A DNA stretch of 12,422 nt from Cloacimonetes bacterium UBA6081. Lineage in GTDB: Bacteria > Cloacimonadota > Cloacimonadia > Cloacimonadales > Cloacimonadaceae. Of this stretch, positions 1-5,169 are shown piece after piece. Below the pieces are notes generated by a model. The model worked only from the letters and a program-made list of their open reading frames with translations, was not told the DNA's origin and ran no database searches. The DNA lies in assembly GCA_002428685.1 (NCBI GenBank), contig DIXL01000112.1:1-12422 (forward strand), given 5' to 3'. Position 1 is the stretch's first letter. Every line of letters begins with the position of its first letter. Both the position numbers and the translations under genes were made by a program.

Positions 1-105
1 CATGTCAATATAAATCTTGTATAATATCCGTTTAACCCAAAAAGAGCGAATTTGTTATCATATAATAAGCAAGAAATCTTTGAAAAGCTCGTTGCATAAG
101 CACAA

Positions 106-163
106 CGGGTGTCATCGCTCTTTTTAGGTCAAACGGTTGTCATCGCTCTTTTTAGGTCAAACG
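106..163. repeat. 28-bp tandem duplication
   Basis: A 28-base unit (106-133) is repeated at 134-161 with one mismatch (109 versus 137), and the match runs two bases further. The core gtcatcgctctttttaggtc occurs at 111-130 and 139-158. A degenerate inverted copy of the same core (accNaaaaagagcga) lies at about 36-50. The second unit carries the TAA stop (152-154) of the minus-strand reading frame next door. There are only two units and no spacers, so this is not a CRISPR. A short hairpin, CGTTG/CAACG at 90-107, sits beside it. I see no gene in 1-151. Confidence 0.85.
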
Positions 164-706
164 ATTCTCTTGCTTGAAATACGGAATCAATGCAGAATCA
201 ATACGGACTTCATCCAGAATGATTCCGTATTGATAGCGTATTTTGAAGGGCCACCAAATCCGCTGTAAAGAGGCACCCAAATTTGCATGGAGGGTCACCA
301 TTCTTGCATGCGGGACACTGGTGCGATCCCGGAGGATGTCAGAATGGCGATAAAAGTAAAAAAACAGTCGCAGTAGATAGCAGAAGCAGGCAGGAGTAGG
401 CAGAAGTGACAAAAATAGTTCTATTTGATGTTGGCAGCAGTAAAAATCAGGGCTGAGAGGGATATCCTGACCGCCTAACAAGCGCGGCGCGAGGTCAGAT
501 CTGCCAAGATAAAGGCTTTTAACAGAAAAAACCGGCACAACTACCATTGATGCAACGGGAGTTTGGTAGTAGAGGTAACCATTAGCAGTACCTAAAACAT
601 CGCAACGGATAGTATCCCTGGAGGACTTAAGGGTAAGGACGTATTCCTGTGCAAATGCCATGAAAGGCATTAAAACGAGCATGACAATACAGATGACAGC
701 TTTCAT
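152..706 (-). CDS. Short secreted protein of unknown function, C-terminal half doubtful
   Basis: I do not recognise the family. The ATG at 704-706 is the best start because AGGAG lies 6 bases upstream; a TTG two codons earlier is also open. The 184-residue product begins with a clear signal peptide (basic MK, a hydrophobic core, then an AFA-QE type cleavage site near residue 19). About 50 plausible residues follow, rich in beta-type sequence and ending near SLYLG, as in small periplasmic or outer-membrane proteins. From about residue 75 onward the composition changes to runs such as FCYLLRLFFYFYR, and the DNA there consists of short repeats, including interleaved inverted repeats at 178-234 and the tandem duplication holding the stop. 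That half may be non-coding DNA read through after truncation. The ribosome site directly follows the stop at 719-721, so the frame looks coupled to what lies upstream. The signal peptide is well supported; the full-length protein is not. Confidence 0.5.
   Translation of the reverse strand: MKAVICIVMLVLMPFMAFAQEYVLTLKSSRDTIRCDVLGTANGYLYYQTPVASMVVVPVFSVKSLYLGRSDLAPRLLGGQDIPLSPDFYCCQHQIELFLSLLPTPACFCYLLRLFFYFYRHSDILRDRTSVPHARMVTLHANLGASLQRIWWPFKIRYQYGIILDEVRIDSALIPYFKQENRLT
178..234. repeat. Interleaved inverted repeats (AATACGGAATCA family)
   Basis: The 12-base arm aatacggaatca at 178-189 is perfectly inverted at 220-231. A second pair, atcaatacgga at 197-207 and tccgtattgat at 224-234, is also perfect and shares the right-hand arm. 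The block can therefore fold in two alternative ways. It lies inside the doubtful 3' part of the 152-706 frame, which suggests repeat DNA rather than constrained coding sequence. Confidence 0.75.
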
Positions 707-718
707 AGACAACTCCTA

Positions 719-820
719 TTAGGTATATTTGCGGATGGAGAGGACCAGGACGCCGATCAGCGTGAAGTCCTCGGTGTATTTATTGTAGGGAACGGGGTTG
801 AGTATATGATAGCCCAAATA
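719..820 (-). pseudogene. Fragment resembling the C-terminus of an S24/LexA-fold protein
   Basis: Reading the minus strand from just after the stop at 821-823, a 33-codon open stretch runs to TAA at 719-721. It holds LNPVPYNKY, then EDFTLIGVLVLSIRKY. Peptidase S24 proteins (LexA, UmuD, CI-type repressors) commonly end in this way: an asparagine-proline turn, a short gap, then a hydrophobic IxGvvv strand and a basic R-K/R-Y tail. There is no start codon, ribosome site, catalytic serine or lysine. It looks like the remaining tail of a once longer gene, in the same frame as the small gene upstream but separated by one stop. The assignment rests on about 30 residues of pattern likeness only. Confidence 0.35.
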
Positions 821-1015
821 TTACGCGGGCGGTTCAGGACTAATGATACTAATGCGTTTTTCGGCGATAGATACAGTGTCAACCGCACGTTTGGGGACAG
901 CGCAGAGATGAGCTTCGATATTCATCAAAGAATTTGCAATAGCGACGAGAAGATCGTTTTGCACCCTGAGCTCAGCGTAGACGGCAGTGTTGGTGTCAGT
1001 AGTGATTTTTTCCAT
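821..1015 (-). CDS. Small hypothetical protein, 64 residues
   Basis: I do not recognise this family. The ATG (1013-1015) has a strong AAAGGAG ribosome site 8 bases upstream, which is the main reason to believe in it. The product is 64 residues: a polar, acidic start (MEKITTDTN), then an amphipathic helix-like stretch at about residues 11-35 (AELRVQNDLLVAIANSLMNIE), then a polar tail ending in PEPPA. There is no signal peptide, membrane segment or cysteine cluster. It could be a small phage- or plasmid-derived protein, or the head of a gene that once continued in the same frame through the S24-like tail at 719-820. The leader upstream is unusually structured. Antisense frames over the same DNA lack a ribosome site and look like shadows. 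Confidence 0.5.
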   Translation of the reverse strand: MEKITTDTNTAVYAELRVQNDLLVAIANSLMNIEAHLCAVPKRAVDTVSIAEKRISIISPEPPA

Positions 1016-1017
1016 TG

Positions 1018-1073
1018 GGGACGCTCCTTTCAGGATAGTTTCGCGACTATGAACAGGATAGGGGCGTCCCTAT
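1018..1073 (-). promoter_or_regulatory. Structured leader of the small gene, with mutually exclusive stems
   Basis: In the minus-strand transcript this stretch ends at the start codon of the small gene. Three pairings can be seen. Stem A is ATAGGG/CCCTAT (1068-1073 with 1058-1063). Stem B is ATAGT/ACTAT (1046-1050 with 1035-1039) with a six-base loop. A long-range stem pairs 1064-1070 with 1018-1024 (GGGACGC/GCGTCCC). The long-range partner occupies the bases between the GGAG ribosome site and the ATG, and its other arm overlaps stem A, so the two cannot form together. The octamer caggatag is also repeated at 1031-1038 and 1054-1061. The pairings are visible; regulation is inferred. Confidence 0.35.
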
Positions 1074-1080
1074 TTTTGTC

Positions 1081-1268
1081 AAGGTAGCTCTGCGGATCCG
1101 GAGCGGGGGAATGTGTACCGTCCGGCCAGAGCCACTTTTTTAACACAGAGGAAAAGCAGAGAATTAACAGGATTAAAAGCGCGGCTTATGAGCGGTGATA
1201 GTGTCGCCCTTCCAGGGCTTGGGGGCGGGTAACAAAACCCGCCCTTACAACAGCTTAAAAAAGCAATG
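1081..1268. other. Intergenic region downstream of gap, with one strong hairpin
   Basis: I find no convincing gene here. A perfect 8-bp stem, gggcgggt at 1223-1230 with acccgccc at 1237-1244 and a 6-base loop, lies about 25 bases past the gap stop on the minus strand. It could end the fba-gap transcript, but no run of T follows it in that direction, so it is not a standard intrinsic terminator. The rest, including an A-rich stretch at 1142-1180, looks like degenerate repeat DNA. Confidence 0.5.
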
Positions 1269-2267
1269 TTACAACTTTCGCATATATTCCAGTAGGTCAA
1301 CCACGCGGCTGGAATAGCCAAATTCGTTGTCGTACCAACTGAATATCTTAACCATCTTGTCCTTCACATAGGTGGATGGAGCATCAAAGATTGAAGAATA
1401 AGCATTACCGACGATATCAATGGACACAATCGGATCGGTGGAATACTGTAAAAAGCCTTTCAGATAAGTCTCGGCAGCTTCTTTCATAGCTGTATTCACG
1501 GCTTCTTTGCTAACTTCCTTTTCCACATTCACGCACAAATCCACCAGAGAACCATCCGGAGTGGGAACGCGGATAGCCAAACCATCCAGCTTACCCTTCA
1601 ATTCGGGAATCACCAGTCCGATGGCCTTTGCCGCACCTGTGGAAGTGGGAATCATACTCATGGCCGCAGCTCTGGCTCTGCGCAAGTCGCTATGCGGCAA
1701 ATCCAGAATACGCTGGTCGTTAGTGTAGCTGTGGATGGTGGTCATCAGGCCGTTGATTATACCAAACTTGTCATGCAAAACCTTGGCCACAGGTGCCAGG
1801 CAGTTTGTGGTGCAGGAAGCATTGGAAACAATGACATGCTCTGGCTTCAAAGTTTTGTGGTTCACACCCATCACAATGGTGGCATCCACTTCATCCTTGG
1901 CGGGAGCGGTTAAAATAACCTTTTTGGCACCGGCTTTCAGGTGTTTGGAAGCTTTTTCCTTGGTGGAAAAGATGCCTGTGGATTCTACTACATACTCCAC
2001 TCCCAGCTCTTTCCAGGGAAGGTTTTCCGGGTCTTTCTCGGCAAATATCTTTATCTTTTTGCCATGGACTAGCAAATAGTTGTCCTCAGAGCTGATATCA
2101 CCGGGGAAAATCTTGTGCACGCTGTCGTATTTGAATAGGTAGGCCAGGGTTTTGGCATCGGTGATATCGTTAATTGCCACCACATTAAGCTCGGGATGGC
2201 TGGTCACAATAACACGCAGGACAAGGCGTCCGATGCGTCCGAAACCGTTGATTGCTACGTTTGTCAT
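1269..2267 (-). CDS. gap: Glyceraldehyde-3-phosphate dehydrogenase, type I, NAD-dependent
   Basis: This cytoplasmic enzyme oxidises and phosphorylates glyceraldehyde-3-phosphate to 1,3-bisphosphoglycerate with NAD+. The product is 332 residues, normal for the family. The Rossmann motif NGFGRIGR is at residues 7-14. Asp34 at the end of the second strand (VAIND) favours NAD over NADP. The catalytic motif SNASCTTNC places the nucleophile at Cys152, and His179 (in TIHSYTNDQ) is the activating base. Later family blocks such as TGAAKA, IRVPTPDGSLVDL and WYDNEFGYSSR are present up to the C-terminus. The ATG (2265-2267) follows GGAG with a 7-base gap. The gene starts 17 bases after the stop of the aldolase gene on the same strand, so the two are almost certainly co-transcribed and act in adjacent glycolytic or gluconeogenic steps. 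There is no sign of damage. Confidence 0.97.
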   Translation of the reverse strand: MTNVAINGFGRIGRLVLRVIVTSHPELNVVAINDITDAKTLAYLFKYDSVHKIFPGDISSEDNYLLVHGKKIKIFAEKDPENLPWKELGVEYVVESTGIFSTKEKASKHLKAGAKKVILTAPAKDEVDATIVMGVNHKTLKPEHVIVSNASCTTNCLAPVAKVLHDKFGIINGLMTTIHSYTNDQRILDLPHSDLRRARAAAMSMIPTSTGAAKAIGLVIPELKGKLDGLAIRVPTPDGSLVDLCVNVEKEVSKEAVNTAMKEAAETYLKGFLQYSTDPIVSIDIVGNAYSSIFDAPSTYVKDKMVKIFSWYDNEFGYSSRVVDLLEYMRKL

Positions 2268-2284
2268 AATCTATCTCCTCACAT

Positions 2285-3259
2285 TTATAACAAGATGCTG
2301 TTATCTGCACTGCCGGTAACTTTGCAGAAGCCCATTATAGTGTTTTGCATGGCTTCTTCACCTTTGAAAAGCCATTTACGCGGGTCGAATTTGCTTTTGT
2401 TTGGCACATAGTCTTTGGGATCCATCTCCGGAGGGCAAACTATGGCATATTTTTCCTTTTCCCAAAAGGCTTGAGTGGCAGTGGCCATGTCAATTTGGTA
2501 ATGAGTGTCTTTGTTTATTTTTACCACGCCATTGGCCACAGCAGTAATTTGCTGCTGATCTGTAAGCCCTGATGCACCATGCAAAACCAAGCCACGTTCC
2601 ACACCGTTTTTGATGAGCAGGCTATCTATCTCTTTAATCAAATCCAGGCGCAAAACGATATTCTCACCTTTGGAAACACCATGATTGGTGCCAACCGAAG
2701 CAGCGAAAAGATCTACATTGGTGCGCTTCACAAATTCCAGTGCTTCTTCCGGTTTGGTATAAAGCTCGGTGTCGGAGACAATTTCGTCCTCTGTTCCTTT
2801 GATATGGCCAATTTCACCTTCTACAATGATGCCATGTTTATGCGCCAGGGTAACCACTTCTTTGGTGATACGGATATTTTCTTCCAGGTTTTCTTTGCTG
2901 GCATCAATCATCACCGAAGTAACAAGGTCGTTCTCCACGCAGAACTTGATGAAATCAAAGTAGTTAGGCGTAGCATGATCGATGTGAAGCCCGATTCCGC
3001 ATTTGGGAAACTGAGCGGCAAAGGTTTTTATCATAGTGGAAATCAGCCTGGCACCGGCATTCATATCCTGAGAAGCTCCGGCCGCGTATTTAACTGCGCC
3101 GGAACTCATTTGCATCAGACCATCTGAATTCACGGCTGCATAGCCTTGAATAATTGCCCTGATTTGGGTGTCGAACACAACATTGGATGCGATGATGCCA
3201 AAGCGTTGGCGTTTGGCTTTGAGGAATACCTCTTTCAGTTGCGCACCGGTTAAAAACAT
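2285..3259 (-). CDS. fba: Class II fructose-bisphosphate aldolase
   Basis: This zinc enzyme cleaves fructose-1,6-bisphosphate to dihydroxyacetone phosphate and glyceraldehyde-3-phosphate, and runs backwards in gluconeogenesis. The 324-residue product shows the class II barrel signatures: LHIDHA with Asp94 (acid/base) and the zinc ligand His95; VEGEIG with Glu149; TNHG with His193; and LHGASGL with His227. The loop KINKDT near residue 247 matches the phosphate-binding region. Length is within the family range, on the longer side, with a C-terminal extension that holds PRKWLFKGEEAM. The ATG (3257-3259) has GGAGG 6 bases upstream. It is the first gene of the fba-gap operon, driven by the promoter in the divergent spacer. 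The nearest alternative is a related class II sugar-bisphosphate aldolase, for example tagatose-type, but pairing with gap favours fructose-bisphosphate. Confidence 0.94.
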   Translation of the reverse strand: MFLTGAQLKEVFLKAKRQRFGIIASNVVFDTQIRAIIQGYAAVNSDGLMQMSSGAVKYAAGASQDMNAGARLISTMIKTFAAQFPKCGIGLHIDHATPNYFDFIKFCVENDLVTSVMIDASKENLEENIRITKEVVTLAHKHGIIVEGEIGHIKGTEDEIVSDTELYTKPEEALEFVKRTNVDLFAASVGTNHGVSKGENIVLRLDLIKEIDSLLIKNGVERGLVLHGASGLTDQQQITAVANGVVKINKDTHYQIDMATATQAFWEKEKYAIVCPPEMDPKDYVPNKSKFDPRKWLFKGEEAMQNTIMGFCKVTGSADNSILL

Positions 3260-3297
3260 TTTAAACCTCCATCTTGGTTATTTTATCATTGTTTCGA

Positions 3298-3325
3298 TGT
3301 ATAATATAAGCGGTTTAGAAGTCAA
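3298..3325 (-). promoter_or_regulatory. Predicted sigma70-type promoter of fba-gap
   Basis: On the minus strand, TTGACT (3320-3325) is separated by 16 bases from TATACA (3298-3303). The -35 box matches consensus at 5 of 6 positions and the -10 at 4 of 6. Transcription would start near 3291, giving a leader of about 32 bases with the GGAGG ribosome site. The -35 context TTACTTGAC is identical to that of the repressor promoter at 7434-7442. Confidence 0.5.
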
Positions 3326-3343
3326 GTAAAATCTTAAAACTGA

Positions 3344-3372
3344 TTGACGATTTTAGCGGTTTGAAATACATG
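3344..3372 (+). promoter_or_regulatory. Weak candidate promoter of the deacetylase-methyltransferase operon
   Basis: TTGACG (3344-3349) is followed after 17 bases by TACATG (3367-3372), which is a poor -10. It lies back to back with the fba promoter, and the two -35 boxes form a GTCAA-N18-TTGAC inverted repeat (3321-3348). The octamer agcggttt also occurs at both 3309-3316 and 3355-3362. Position favours it; the -10 match does not. Confidence 0.25.
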
Positions 3373-3425
3373 TCATTTTTATGATGTGTTCAATCAACTG
3401 ATAATAAATCAAGGAGTTATGCAGC

Positions 3426-4277
3426 ATGGTCAACAATCCGAAATCCATCTTCACTATTGACGTGGAAGATTATTATCACGTTACTGAAGAAAGAGGAGAA
3501 CCACCTGTTTCCAAATGGGATGAGCTTCCCAGCATTGTTGAAAAGGGGTTTTATGCTCTTCTAGAATTATTGGATCAAAATCAGGTAAAAGCAACTTGCT
3601 TCTTTTTAGGTTACATAGCCAACAGGTTTCCCCACTTGGTTCGAGAAGCTCAAAAACGAGGGCACGAGATTGGATCACATGGCATGTATCATAGAATTAT
3701 TTACAAAATGAGCAGAGATGAATTTTATCAGGACTGCCTGAACAGTAAACAAATCCTGGAGGATATTTCCGGAGAAAAAGTGGAGTGTTTTCGCAGTCCC
3801 AGTTTCTCTTTCACGACATCGACGCCTTGGTTTTATGAGGTGCTTGCCCAAATAGGTTTTGTGTCAGATTCTTCTCTTTTCCCCGTTAAACGCGATTTTG
3901 GTGGGTTTGCAACCGATAATATTAAACCTCACTGGATCACCGCAGAATCAGGCAGGATTTGCGAATTTCCCATCTCTGTAGCACCGCTCTTTGGTAAGGA
4001 TATATGCTTTTTTGGAGGAGGTTACCTACGGTTATTTCCTCTGAAGGTGATTTTACACATGCACAGGAAACTGTCTCGCCAAGGCATCCCTACTATGTTT
4101 TACATCCATCCACGGGAGATTTATCCGCAGCATCCGCGCTTGAAGATGAACTGGAGCAACTACTTTAAGGCTTATGTAAATATGCATTCTGTCCAATCCA
4201 AGTTACAGGCAATTCTGCAAAGTAGCAGCTTTGTTACCTGCCATGAATATATGAGGACGGAATTGAAGGAAATATAA
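3426..4277 (+). CDS. Polysaccharide deacetylase, NodB-homology family (XrtA/DUF3473-like)
   Basis: This metal-dependent hydrolase probably removes N- or O-acetyl groups from a surface or exported polysaccharide. In the 283-residue product, FTIDVEDYYH (residues 9-18) supplies the catalytic/metal Asp pair of NodB motif 1, with the VEDYY form typical of the DUF3473-type deacetylases found in exopolysaccharide clusters. KATCFFLG (55-62) is the usual core strand. GHEIGSHGMYH (79-89) is motif 2, with metal ligands His85 and His89. FRSPSFS is motif 3. FYIHPRE near residue 226 carries the late catalytic His. There is no signal peptide, so it acts in the cytoplasm or is membrane-associated. The start at 3426 has AAGGAG 9 bases upstream; an out-of-frame ATG at 3419 is too close to it. 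The stop directly abuts the next ATG, so translation is probably coupled to the methyltransferase. Confidence 0.9.
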   Translation: MVNNPKSIFTIDVEDYYHVTEERGEPPVSKWDELPSIVEKGFYALLELLDQNQVKATCFFLGYIANRFPHLVREAQKRGHEIGSHGMYHRIIYKMSRDEFYQDCLNSKQILEDISGEKVECFRSPSFSFTTSTPWFYEVLAQIGFVSDSSLFPVKRDFGGFATDNIKPHWITAESGRICEFPISVAPLFGKDICFFGGGYLRLFPLKVILHMHRKLSRQGIPTMFYIHPREIYPQHPRLKMNWSNYFKAYVNMHSVQSKLQAILQSSSFVTCHEYMRTELKEI

Positions 4278-4937
4278 ATGAAAGATAATCAAACCGCAGC
4301 TTTTTTTAGCCAATATTCAAATGGATTCAATGCCATTTACAATACCGGCACAGGGTTTTTCCAAAGGCTGATTAACAAATGGTTCAGACAAACAATGTTC
4401 ATCAGGTTTCAAAAGACTATGGACTCCTGTTTCCCCACCGAGGGCAAAAAGGTGCTTGACGTAGGCTGCGGACCAGGACTGTATTGCATTGCTTTGGCAA
4501 AAAAAGGAATAGAACTGGCACATGGTATAGATTTTGCACCGGGGATGATTGCTATAGCCAAAAATCAAGCACGTGCAGCCGGAGTAGATAGACTATGCAG
4601 CTTTGAAAAAGCTGATTTCACCAAGCTTAGTGAAGACACAAAGTATAATTACGTTGTTGTGATGGGTTTTATGGATTATATGTCCAATCCTAAAGTTATT
4701 ATTGAAAAGGCAATGCGGTTGGCAACAGATAAAGTGCTTTTCAGTTTTCCCTCTGATGCCGGTTTTTTAGCCTGGCAGCGCAAAATACGCTATAAGTTCA
4801 AATGCCCCTTGTTTCTATATAACCTAAAGCAACTTAATAGCTTGTTTACAGCTATTGATCCCTGGACGTGTAAAATAGAGAGTATCGGAAGAGATTTCTT
4901 CGTTACGCTTGAAAGAAAAAACTCCTTCGTGTCCTGA
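4278..4937 (+). CDS. Class I SAM-dependent methyltransferase
   Basis: The 219-residue product has a Rossmann-type methyltransferase core. Motif I is VLDVGCGPG at residues 59-67. The acidic residue that binds the SAM ribose is Asp85 in the following strand (GIDFAPGMI). FEKADF near residue 112 and YVVVMGFMDY near residue 125 correspond to motifs II and III. An N-terminal segment of about 50 residues with many aromatic residues may bind the substrate. The start lies immediately after the deacetylase stop, with GAAGGA 7 bases upstream inside the preceding gene. The tight coupling suggests methylation of the same glycan or its lipid-linked precursor, but the substrate cannot be read from the sequence. 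Small-molecule or quinone methylation is possible. Downstream lies a REP-type repeat and no T-rich terminator. Confidence 0.87.
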   Translation: MKDNQTAAFFSQYSNGFNAIYNTGTGFFQRLINKWFRQTMFIRFQKTMDSCFPTEGKKVLDVGCGPGLYCIALAKKGIELAHGIDFAPGMIAIAKNQARAAGVDRLCSFEKADFTKLSEDTKYNYVVVMGFMDYMSNPKVIIEKAMRLATDKVLFSFPSDAGFLAWQRKIRYKFKCPLFLYNLKQLNSLFTAIDPWTCKIESIGRDFFVTLERKNSFVS

Positions 4938-4953
4938 CAAGGAAGCTATGATT

Positions 4954-5009
4954 GTGTCGTTCCCGCGGAGGCGGGAATCCAGCCCTATATAATCCCGCAG
5001 GGATGACAC
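4954..5009. repeat. REP/BIME-like palindromic repeat, composite copy
   Basis: A 30-base repeat at 4955-4984 contains the hairpin TTCCCGC-ggag-GCGGGAA. It is followed by a smaller related palindrome (tcccgcaggga near 4993-5003). The ends gtgtcgttcccgc (4954-4966) and gcagggatgacac (4997-5009) are inverted to each other at 10 of 13 positions. It lies just after the methyltransferase stop. The general form resembles dispersed GTCRTTCCCGC..GCGGGAAT repeats known from several bacterial lineages. Confidence 0.8.
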
Positions 5010-5061
5010 AAAATGTTGCAGCAAATACAGTCCTATCTGCCGCTCTTCCAGAGCTATTTAT

Positions 5062-5091
5062 GGCTGGATTCCCGCCTCCGCGGGAACGACA
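5062..5091 (-). repeat. REP-like repeat, second copy, inverted
   Basis: This is a perfect 30-base reverse complement of 4955-4984, so the two form an inverted pair around about 77 bases of unrelated sequence. It could form a large cruciform or a bidirectional RNA structure between the convergent methyltransferase and rmuC genes, and may help separate their transcripts. The rest of 4938-5169 contains no gene. Confidence 0.85.
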
Positions 5092-5169
5092 TTATATCAC
5101 GAGATACGCATTTTGACGGGACAGTAGGTTGATTTTTTATTTCTCCCTGCCACATTTGATTGCGGCTAA

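Noticed and set aside
106..163. Possible start of a CRISPR array
   Set aside because: The two 28-base units are directly adjacent with no spacer, and no cas genes are seen.
1058..1078. Plus-strand intrinsic terminator (ATAGGG/CCCTAT followed by T-rich bases)
   Set aside because: No credible plus-strand gene runs into it; it is better explained as part of the minus-strand leader.
806..1087. Plus-strand frame of 93 codons
   Set aside because: It has no ribosome site and lies antisense to the small gene with a strong AAAGGAG site; the protein shows no recognisable pattern.
1079..1321. Minus-strand 80-codon frame overlapping the end of gap
   Set aside because: It overlaps the gap 3' end in another frame and otherwise reads repeat-like intergenic DNA, with no ribosome site.
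1735..2079. Plus-strand frame of 114 codons inside gap
   Set aside because: It is antisense to a fully conserved GAPDH and has no family signature.
2579..3127. Plus-strand frame of 182 codons inside fba
   Set aside because: Despite its length, it is a shadow of the well-conserved aldolase on the opposite strand.
4824..5024. Minus-strand frame containing LDSRLRGND
   Set aside because: This peptide is the typical translation of the palindromic REP-type repeat and the frame runs antisense into the methyltransferase.
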